NCBI GenBank assembly: GCA_012103255.1 | Contig: WLXD01000002.1 | Location: 620,001 to 684,000 of the forward strand | Source: Acidobacteriota bacterium | Lineage (GTDB): Bacteria > Acidobacteriota > UBA890 > WLXD01 | DNA: 64,000 nucleotides | Direction: 5' to 3' | Shown here: one piece after another, positions 54,686-61,518 of the stretch | How the letters are laid out: the number at the start of each line of letters is the position of its first letter | Position numbering within the stretch: position 1 is the first letter of the stretch | Program-made: the position numbers and the translations under genes | Notes under the pieces: generated by a model | Told to the model about the DNA's origin: nothing | The model's database searches: none | Seen by the model: only the letters and a program-made list of their open reading frames with translations

Positions 54686-55026
54686 CTGTCCGATCCCGGT
54701 GTCAGGTCGAGCAACGCGTTGACCGCGGCCGAACGCCTGCGCCAGCCTTGCAGTTCGGCCTCGAGTACGGTCTCACCGCGCTTCGTGAGCGCATAGAATT
54801 TGGCGCGTCGCCCGGTGTCATTGATGCCCCACTCGGCTTCGATCAGGCCGTCACGCTCCAACCGGTGCAGTGCTGGATAGAGCACGCCCTCCTCGACCTG
54901 GAGAACCTCGTCGGTGTGCTCCTGGATCCACGCGCTCACACCATATCCGTGGCGCGCCCCGTGACTCAGGCACTTCAGTACGAGCACGTTCAACGTGCCC
55001 GGAATCATCTTGTCGCGTTCGGTCAT
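54682..55026 (-). CDS. PadR-family transcriptional regulator
   Basis: This 114-residue PadR protein reads DKMIPGTLNVLVLKCLSHGARHGYGVSAWIQEHT, then EGVLYPALHRLERDGLIEAEWGI and the wing GRRAKFYALTKRGE. Overlap of 4 bases with the ADOP permease ties expression together. Upstream, CCTATG/CATAGG half-sites (55035-55040, 55065-55070) may be operator parts. Confidence 0.88.
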   Translation of the reverse strand: MTERDKMIPGTLNVLVLKCLSHGARHGYGVSAWIQEHTDEVLQVEEGVLYPALHRLERDGLIEAEWGINDTGRRAKFYALTKRGETVLEAELQGWRRRSAAVNALLDLTPGSDS

Positions 55027-55034
55027 TCGTGAAC

Positions 55035-55070
55035 CCTATGCTAACCAGGCAATACCCTAGATAACATAGG
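55035..55070. promoter_or_regulatory. possible PadR operator half-sites
   Basis: CCTATG at 55035-55040 and CATAGG at 55065-55070 are inverted half-sites in an AT-rich stretch 9-44 bases upstream of the PadR start. The 24-base spacer is long, so this is only a candidate. Confidence 0.25.
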
Positions 55071-55250
55071 TAACGCAAGAATCACGATCAAGTTTCACCG
55101 CGACCGATATTTTCTGACGCGAGAGGCCCAACTCAGCCACTGTGCACGGCTCCCCGTAGCGACGCAGTCACGTCAGGTAGTAGCCTCGCGGTTCCCTGCG
55201 CCACCCCAGATTGATGCCGGCGTCACCGGCGAAAACCAAGGAGCCCGAAA

Positions 55251-55454
55251 ATGTCCGTCGCCAAGGTCACCGAGATTTCCGCATCTTCCGAGAAGAGCTT
55301 CGAGGACGCCGTTCGCGTTGGCGTCTCGCGCGCCAACAAGACGCTCGACAAGGTCCAGGGTGCCTGGGTCAACGAGATGAAAGTCGACGTGGACGACGGC
55401 GAAGTGGTCGCCTACCGCGTCAACATGAAGGTGACTTTCGTCCTCAAGGACTGA
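55251..55454 (+). CDS. dodecin
   Basis: The 67-residue protein is the standard length of dodecins: VAKVTEISASSEKSFEDAVRVGVSRANKTLDKVQGAWVNEMKVDV, then YRVNMKVTFVL. Dodecins form 12-subunit shells that bind riboflavin or FMN (and sometimes CoA) and buffer free flavin. The Trp in GAWV (W39) is in the flavin-stacking position. AAGGAG precedes the ATG. Confidence 0.93.
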   Translation: MSVAKVTEISASSEKSFEDAVRVGVSRANKTLDKVQGAWVNEMKVDVDDGEVVAYRVNMKVTFVLKD

Positions 55455-55460
55455 CCCGGT

Positions 55461-55940
55461 CTAGCTGGCGCCGGCCGGGTTGAACTCGACCCGGTCGGAC
55501 TTGCCGGCCAACGCGATCATCGTCTGCAGCATCGTCTGCAGCAGCTTCTCGTTCCCGTCCGCATCGACCGCGAAGACGTTCGCCTGTACGACGCTCAGCG
55601 TGCGCCCCGCCTTGATCACGTTGGCGCGGGCGATGAACCGCTCACCCGCCCCGGGTCGCAGCATGTTCACCTTGTACTCCACCGAGAGCGGAGACTCATC
55701 GGGTGCCATGAGCGTGAACGCCGCATAGCCAGCCGCCGAATCAGCGATTCCGGCCAGCGCCACCCCGTGCATGTAGCCGTGCTGCTGCGTGAGTTGATCG
55801 TTGTATGCCATCACGATCTCGACATACCCGGACCGTACCGCGCTCATCTGTGCGCCCAGGGTGGCCATGAAGGTCTGGCGCGCGAAACTAGCGCGCGTTC
55901 TGGCCTCAAAGTCTGGATCCTGCGGGGTGAATTCCGTCAC
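55461..55940 (-). CDS. hot-dog fold thioesterase (PaaI-like)
   Basis: The 159-residue protein contains RTRASFARQTFMATLGAQM, YVEIVMAYNDQLTQQHGYMHGVALAGIADSAAGYAAFTLMAPDESPL and SVEYKVNMLRPG, the normal hot-dog thioesterase run with HGYMHGV as the active-site stretch. It most likely hydrolyses acyl-CoA thioesters. It converges on dodecin with 6 bases between stops and sits 52 bases downstream of marR. Confidence 0.85.
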   Translation of the reverse strand: MTEFTPQDPDFEARTRASFARQTFMATLGAQMSAVRSGYVEIVMAYNDQLTQQHGYMHGVALAGIADSAAGYAAFTLMAPDESPLSVEYKVNMLRPGAGERFIARANVIKAGRTLSVVQANVFAVDADGNEKLLQTMLQTMIALAGKSDRVEFNPAGAS

Positions 55941-55992
55941 TTGTCACTCCTTGGGGACTCTCGGGGAGTCTACTGCCGCATCGTCTAGACCG

Positions 55993-56472
55993 TCAGTCCG
56001 AGTCGGGTCGATACCTGCGAGCCCGGCGTGACACTCGCCTCAACAGATCGACGAGAGTGTCGCGCTCGGCCTCCGAGAGCTCTTCATGCACCACGGCGTC
56101 CACCACACCAAGCAGGGCAGGAATGAACTCGTGCAGACGCTCCCTCCCTTTCTCAGTGAGCACCACCTGCTGTGCTCGACGATCATCGGGATCAATGCCG
56201 CGCCGCGCCACGCCGGCAGCCTCGGCCCGATCGATGAGCCGCGAGGCTCGACTCGGCGTGATGGCGAGCTGGCGAGCGATGTCGACGCCGCGAAGCCGAT
56301 TTTCCGGCGCAAGAAACAGGCGCGTCAGCAGATCGGCGAGAGCCGGCGAGAGGCCACTCGCGGGCACCGCTCCGCGTTGAATGGCGTCGGCCACTGCGGT
56401 CTGCGCCTCGAGCAGCGCGCCCGACGGCAACAGAGCGCCATCCGCTATCCGAGCCTTGTCTTTGCGGTCCAT
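55993..56472 (-). CDS. MarR-family transcriptional regulator
   Basis: The 159-residue winged-helix protein has FLAPENRLRGVDIARQLAITPSRASRLIDRAEAAGVARRGIDPDDRRAQQVVLTEKGRE, an intact MarR DNA-binding unit with the DDRR wing. It lies 23 bases downstream of the MATE gene on the same strand, so it may regulate that efflux pump. Confidence 0.88.
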   Translation of the reverse strand: MDRKDKARIADGALLPSGALLEAQTAVADAIQRGAVPASGLSPALADLLTRLFLAPENRLRGVDIARQLAITPSRASRLIDRAEAAGVARRGIDPDDRRAQQVVLTEKGRERLHEFIPALLGVVDAVVHEELSEAERDTLVDLLRRVSRRARRYRPDSD

Positions 56473-56495
56473 TCGTATCGCCCGCCGTGTCCAGG

Positions 56496-57905
56496 TCAGC
56501 GGCCGCCGAACAGCGCGGCCAAGTCCGCCACATAGTCGGCGCGCGCGTCGCGTTGCGCAAGACTCGTCCCAGCCGCGGCCAGATGTCGCTTCATCGTCCT
56601 GGCGGCGTAAATCCCACCGAGAACATTGCTGATGGCCAGGGCCGCGAAGATACCCACCGCACCTTGTGTCGAACCGACAACGACCAGGGGCACGGTGAAC
56701 ACCGCCTTGGCAATCAAGATCCGGAGCGCTTTGGTCGGATCAACGACACCATTGAAGATCGAGGCCGTGACGGAGAGCAGCCCGAACGGCACGTAGGTCG
56801 CACCGACAATGTAGAAGTACATCCGGGTGTAGTACTGCACAGCCTCGCTGTCGCTGAACATTGCTGCCAGGGGGGCCGCTGTCAGCGCAAGAACCGCGAA
56901 CACGCCGATTCCCCAGTACGTCGCCGCTTTGCCGGCGAAGACGATCGCATCATCGATTCGACCTTGAAGTCCGGCTCCGAGATTCTGGGCAATAAACGGC
57001 GTGACCGCCGTGCCAACACCGAAGACGCCCACCATGGCCAGCGCCTGTATCCGACTGGCAACGCCAAACGCCGCGATGGCATCGGCCCCGTGTCTGGCTA
57101 CCAGGTACGTGATGAGCAACGTAGTAACCGGAGTGAGGATCTGCGTTGCCATCGCCGGCACCCCGATCCCAAGCACGCCCCGGATCTCTCGCAGAGCAGT
57201 TCGTGGCTTGAGCCCCTGCACGCGGACAAGGCCCGCCCGGGCCAGAACGACCAGCATCCCCACCAGCACGAAAACCCAGGCTATCGCCGTTGCGAGGGCC
57301 GCACCTGCGAGCCCGAGTTCAGGAAACGGGCCGACGCCGAAGATCAGCACGTAGTCGAGAACGAGGTTGATCGCGCCCGCGATCGCCATGATCACCTCAG
57401 GTGCACGCGCGCGTCCCGACGCTCTGAGAATGCCGCCGCAGATCAACCCCGTCATCACGCAGGGCATCCCGACGTACAGGATCGACATGTAGGTAGACAC
57501 CAGGCTCACGATCTCGCCGCGGGCACCCAACGCGCGGAACGTTGGACCTATCGTCAGGTAGCCCAGTCCGCAGACCACGATCGAAACCACGACGACCAAA
57601 CCGATCGACAGTGCCGCGAGCTCACCGGCACGCTGCCGATCGCCGGCGCCGAGCGCCTTGGCAATGACGGTCGATACCCCTACCGAAAGCCCGATGTTCA
57701 GCGACATCAGCAGCATGTAGACCGGTGACGTGAAACTGATGGCCGCCAGGAACTCCGGCCCAAGCATGCCGACAAAGTAGGTGTCGACGACCTGGAAGAG
57801 GAAAGTGCTCAGCATTCCGAGGGCGACGGGCACCGCCATGCCTAGAAGCACGCGTGTAACGGTTCCTTCCAGAATTGCGTTTTGATCTGATGGGTTCGAA
57901 GCCAT
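56496..57905 (-). CDS. MATE-family multidrug efflux transporter
   Basis: The start MASNPSDQNAILEGTVTRVL gives 469 residues with 12 predicted helices in two MatE halves. Family motifs include VDTYFVGMLGPEFLAAISFTSP in the first half and AFGVASRIQALAMVGVFGVGTAVTPFIAQNLGAG in the second. It exports cationic drugs by Na+ or proton antiport. The Na+-pumping Nqr of this genome would fit Na+ coupling, but that is inference. It is probably co-transcribed with marR. Confidence 0.9.
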   Translation of the reverse strand: MASNPSDQNAILEGTVTRVLLGMAVPVALGMLSTFLFQVVDTYFVGMLGPEFLAAISFTSPVYMLLMSLNIGLSVGVSTVIAKALGAGDRQRAGELAALSIGLVVVVSIVVCGLGYLTIGPTFRALGARGEIVSLVSTYMSILYVGMPCVMTGLICGGILRASGRARAPEVIMAIAGAINLVLDYVLIFGVGPFPELGLAGAALATAIAWVFVLVGMLVVLARAGLVRVQGLKPRTALREIRGVLGIGVPAMATQILTPVTTLLITYLVARHGADAIAAFGVASRIQALAMVGVFGVGTAVTPFIAQNLGAGLQGRIDDAIVFAGKAATYWGIGVFAVLALTAAPLAAMFSDSEAVQYYTRMYFYIVGATYVPFGLLSVTASIFNGVVDPTKALRILIAKAVFTVPLVVVGSTQGAVGIFAALAISNVLGGIYAARTMKRHLAAAGTSLAQRDARADYVADLAALFGGR

Positions 57906-57960
57906 TGGTGATCCGTGTCGAATTCGGCCGTTCCGGTGGTGGGTTCGGGTTTCAATATTA

Positions 57961-57984
57961 ATTGCATTTGCGATTATTGCATTT
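57961..57984. promoter_or_regulatory. AT-rich promoter region with 9-bp direct repeat upstream of MATE
   Basis: ATTGCATTT occurs at 57961-57969 and 57976-57984, 15 bases apart, inside a markedly AT-rich island (57950-57990) in otherwise GC-rich DNA. It is 55-80 bases upstream of the MATE start and could hold MarR sites or promoter elements. Confidence 0.35.
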
Positions 57985-58095
57985 TCACATACACGCGTAG
58001 AGCTTCGGGAAAGCTTCTGATAGCGCAGTCGCACCGCCAGAGAGCCGTATCGACTGATACGTTGTGGCCATGGCGATCCCACAGGGCTCGAACTG

Positions 58096-59496
58096 ATGCG
58101 CCGCACCGCTGTGGCCGGCTTGCTCACCATCGCTCTGGCGACCTCGGCGAATGTGCCTGCCGAAGGCGTCTTCGGTGGTCGTGCGAAAGCGACGCGACTG
58201 CGCACTGTGAGCCCCGACCTGATTGCGTCGGAGGTAGCGACCGCGGCCGGCGCTCTGCCGGGAAGTCAGGCGGAGCCCCATCTCGCTCGGAGCCCGGTCG
58301 ATGCACGGAATCTGATCGCGGGCTGGCAGGAGCAGCGTTTCGCCGACGGCGGCGCGATGGCACTTGGCGTTGCCCGATCGACTGACGGCGGTCGTTCCTG
58401 GGCGAGCGCCCTGCTACCCGGGCTGACAACAGCCTCGGGCGGTGCCTGGCAGCGCGCCACCGATCCGTGGATCGCGTTCGGGCCGGACGGCACCGCTTAC
58501 TACTCCAGCATGACCTTCAGTGACGATGTGGCAGGCAGCGCAATTAACACGAGCGTCTCGACCGACGGCGGAGTCACCTGGTCGAATCCGTACGTCGTGC
58601 ACCACGACGAGCGCGAACTCAGCGACAAACAGGCACTGGTAGTCGACAACTCGCCAACCAGCCGATGGCAGGGCCGCCTGCACATGGCGTGGATGGCGTT
58701 CCGCTACGACCCCCAGGGACGCCTCTTGGGCCAGGTGCTGATGGGTTCGTTCTCCGACGATCAGGGGCGCTCCTGGTCGTCGCCACGCGATCATGTGATC
58801 GGCAACGTGAATACAGGCCCGGTTCCTGTCACGGGCCCGGGTGGCGAGGTTTACGTCGTGTGGGTCTCGCAGATGGAGGGCCAGCGCTACCGCCAGATCT
58901 TCTTCATGCGCAGCCTGAATGGCGGGCGGCGATGGACTGCGCCGCGGCGCCTCGACGAGATCCGGTTCCGCCGCGAGCTCAACATCCGCGAAGGCAATGA
59001 CCTCGCTGCCCTCGCGGTCGACCCGACGACCGGGGATCTTCATCTGCTATGGGCAGACCGACGTTGGGGTCAGTACGCTCGAATGACCCTGATCTCGTCG
59101 CCGGACCGTGGTGTCACGTGGTCGGAGCCGCGGCCAGTCAGCGACGATCCCGCCAGCGAAAGCACGATGACGCCGTCGATCGCCGTCGACGCGCGTGGGC
59201 ACGTTGGAATCAGCTACTACCGACGCGGCAACATAACGGATGGCCCGTACCGCACTCACCTCTACTTCCGGGACCTGGGACCCGGCGCGATGGATCCGCG
59301 CCGCGAAACCCAAGTCACCCGGCAGCCCTTCGATCTTCGCGACGCCGCATTCGCACAAGGCTATTTCCTGGGCGACTACAGCGGCCTGGCCGGCGCGCCG
59401 CGCGGGTTCCACCTGCTGTGGGTCGACACGAGCCAGCTACTCGCCGACGGCGTAACGCGCGGTCCCTGGGTGCGCGCAGCACGAATCCCGCGCTAG
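58096..59496 (+). CDS. secreted BNR/sialidase-fold repeat protein
   Basis: The 466-residue protein has a signal peptide (MRRTAVAGLLTIALATSANVPA) and repeated Asp-boxes: STDGGRSW, STDGGVTW, SDDQGRSW and SPDRGVTW, the hallmark of six-bladed sialidase-like propellers. Sialidase catalytic arginines are not obvious, so an exo-sialidase activity cannot be claimed. It is probably extracellular. No polysaccharide genes are adjacent. Confidence 0.82.
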   Translation: MRRTAVAGLLTIALATSANVPAEGVFGGRAKATRLRTVSPDLIASEVATAAGALPGSQAEPHLARSPVDARNLIAGWQEQRFADGGAMALGVARSTDGGRSWASALLPGLTTASGGAWQRATDPWIAFGPDGTAYYSSMTFSDDVAGSAINTSVSTDGGVTWSNPYVVHHDERELSDKQALVVDNSPTSRWQGRLHMAWMAFRYDPQGRLLGQVLMGSFSDDQGRSWSSPRDHVIGNVNTGPVPVTGPGGEVYVVWVSQMEGQRYRQIFFMRSLNGGRRWTAPRRLDEIRFRRELNIREGNDLAALAVDPTTGDLHLLWADRRWGQYARMTLISSPDRGVTWSEPRPVSDDPASESTMTPSIAVDARGHVGISYYRRGNITDGPYRTHLYFRDLGPGAMDPRRETQVTRQPFDLRDAAFAQGYFLGDYSGLAGAPRGFHLLWVDTSQLLADGVTRGPWVRAARIPR

Positions 59497-59520
59497 GAAA
59501 TGGCTACGTATCGGTCGGTT

Positions 59521-59943
59521 CTACTCCGGCACCGCCACACAACCGCCGAACACCAGCAGGGCCAGCTCGTCATCCATCACGGTGCCCCGCAGGTCGCCGG
59601 TGGACTCGTTGATGCGGACGGCGAAGGTCCTGCCTAGTCGGCCCCGGCCGCCGATGACAATCAGACCATCGTCCCGCACGACTTCCGCTAGCGGCGTGGG
59701 ATCCTCTTCCTCGAAGTCGGGGCTGGGCGACGCGAGCGTCTCGTTGGCCAGGTCGATGTCGAGGAACCTTGGCAAGCCCACCGACTCGGGCGCGCCCGAA
59801 GTGCACTCCCCGTCGGCGGTGCAGTCCACCACCAGCCCCGCATCGCAGATCAACCGATCCTCACCGGCCAGAGGCCCCCTCTCCTGGGCGATGGCAGAGG
59901 TAGAGATCAGAGCAACGGCGACAATAAGAGTTCGAAGTGTCAT
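59521..59943 (-). CDS. secreted protein of unknown function
   Basis: The start MTLRTLIVAVALISTSAIAQ is a clear signal peptide. The 140-residue product has four Cys (CDAGLVVDC, CTSG, and a late GGCVAVPE) likely forming disulfides. DGLIVIGGRGRLGRTFAVRINESTGDLRGTVMDDE suggests a beta-rich fold. No family recognised. It lies 10 bases downstream of the glycine-zipper gene and may be in its operon. Confidence 0.6.
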   Translation of the reverse strand: MTLRTLIVAVALISTSAIAQERGPLAGEDRLICDAGLVVDCTADGECTSGAPESVGLPRFLDIDLANETLASPSPDFEEEDPTPLAEVVRDDGLIVIGGRGRLGRTFAVRINESTGDLRGTVMDDELALLVFGGCVAVPE

Positions 59944-59953
59944 TACGGGTCTC

Positions 59954-60535
59954 CTAGCCGTTGACGGCGTAATCGCGGGCGCCCATACACAGGGTGAATG
60001 CCTCGTCGTACTTCCCGACCAGAAACATGAACGCTTCGTACTGCTTGGTCTCGAAGTCTGCTTCGGCCTGCGCCTGCTGCTCTTGCTGTGCGCGCCGTGA
60101 ACGCCGACTACCGACGCGCCCGAGCACGCCTCCGGTGGCCGCGCCGATCGCCGCTCCCTTGCCAGCGTCGCCAGTCGCCCAGCCGATGAGGGCACCCGCG
60201 GCCGCGCCACGAGCGGCCCCGCGCACACCGCTGCCGTCAACCGGTCCTTGCTCGGGCGCTGCATCGAGTTGCTCGGCGACCGCAGCAACCGACTCGTACG
60301 GGCTGCGCGGGTCGAATCCCATGTGTTCGCCGGCCCATGCGTGACACTCAGCTGTGTCTTTGGCGACCTGCGCCTCGTCTTGCCCTTCCGAGGGGTAAGC
60401 AAAGGGCTGCTGGTAGGCGTAGCCGGGTGGGACAGCAGGCTTGATGACCTGGCCCTGCTGCTCTTGCGACGCCGCGGCAACGGGAGCGGCTAGCAAAACA
60501 ACGAGAAGGAAGGTGCCGATTCGGGGTCGGGTCAT
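59954..60535 (-). CDS. glycine-zipper envelope protein
   Basis: The start MTRPRIGTFLLVVLLAAPVAAA is a signal peptide; the protein is 193 residues. GSGVRGAARGAAAGALIGWATGDAGKGAAIGAATGGVLGRVG is a glycine-zipper of the SLYB/YMGG type. A Gln/Arg coiled stretch (RRAQQEQQAQAEADFETK) and a Cys-containing CMGARDYAVNG end follow. Such proteins usually associate with the outer membrane. The exact role is unknown. Confidence 0.78.
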   Translation of the reverse strand: MTRPRIGTFLLVVLLAAPVAAASQEQQGQVIKPAVPPGYAYQQPFAYPSEGQDEAQVAKDTAECHAWAGEHMGFDPRSPYESVAAVAEQLDAAPEQGPVDGSGVRGAARGAAAGALIGWATGDAGKGAAIGAATGGVLGRVGSRRSRRAQQEQQAQAEADFETKQYEAFMFLVGKYDEAFTLCMGARDYAVNG

Positions 60536-60648
60536 GGTCACTCCGGCATGAAAGCGCGTCGAGGGTTCGAGAGGCCCCTGGGGGACCAAGCTCGGAATCG
60601 CGACATTGTCTATCCCGGATCGGGAGCAGACAACCGGGTCGTCCGTGC

Positions 60649-61518
60649 TCAGACGAGCATCAAGATCAACCCGCTCAGGCATATCGCGAGAGCCGGTGGA
60701 TCGATATGGGTGTCGCCATAGACGAGGAATGCTCGGGCAACCCCTTCCGCGAGAAGCCCCGTCATGATGGCGGCGACCATGGGGATCAGCCAGCCACCCG
60801 AGATGGCGGCAGCCGTTTCCGCGACCAGAGCCATGTGCAACGTCACCGGCATCGGTTTGCCGCTCAGGAGCAAGAGTAGCGAAGCGGCGCTGATCGCAAA
60901 GATGAGCCCTTGGGCCTGCGGTACTGCCTGCGTCAGAGCGGCGGCAGGAATCGCGACGGATATCGCCAGGAGCGCAATCTGACCCGGACGGCTCTGCGCC
61001 GGAATCCAGAGGCTAGCTGCCGATGGCTGCCATCTTGTCTCGCATGCCCCGGGAGTGCCCATCAACCCGGATCGCCCCAGAAGCAGGCGAGAGCCGACCC
61101 CTATGAGAAAAACCGTCAGTGCCATGGCATCCAGGCCGGGATACGGGAGGCTCCCGGAGATTCGACCGAGAGTCATGTAGAGCCCCTGGCCGACCATCCC
61201 GCCGAGGCCGCCGACGAGGAGCACCTCAGGACGGCCCAACGATGCCAGCGGATGAAGCACGTCACGGCCGCTTGAGAGAAATCCCCGACGAGCCGCAAAC
61301 GCGGCTGCCACGATCGCACCTGCGAACGCCGCCTGGGGGCCCAGGAACGGCCCCCACGGCACCAAGGCGGTGAACGTCGGGCTCCCGCCGGCGAGCTGGA
61401 TGCCAACTCCCACGATCGCCGCGACGCCGCATAGTCCGAAGGCCGCTACGCCGCCGACGCTGGCGCCGAATACGCCGCCGGCGAATGCGAGTCCCAGTGC
61501 GACGATCAGCTCGTTCAC
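60649..61518 (-). CDS. multi-helix membrane protein coupled to the polyketide synthase
   Basis: The 289-residue protein starts at GTG 61518, overlapping the PKS stop (GTGA). It has about eight Gly/Ala-rich helices (ALGLAFAGGVFGASVGGVAAFGLCGVAAIVG to VYGDTHIDPPALAICLSGLILMLV). It is not an ACP, TE or classical MFS/RND exporter that I recognise. The coupling suggests a role in export or membrane steps of the polyketide, but this is inference. Confidence 0.6.
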   Translation of the reverse strand: MNELIVALGLAFAGGVFGASVGGVAAFGLCGVAAIVGVGIQLAGGSPTFTALVPWGPFLGPQAAFAGAIVAAAFAARRGFLSSGRDVLHPLASLGRPEVLLVGGLGGMVGQGLYMTLGRISGSLPYPGLDAMALTVFLIGVGSRLLLGRSGLMGTPGACETRWQPSAASLWIPAQSRPGQIALLAISVAIPAAALTQAVPQAQGLIFAISAASLLLLLSGKPMPVTLHMALVAETAAAISGGWLIPMVAAIMTGLLAEGVARAFLVYGDTHIDPPALAICLSGLILMLV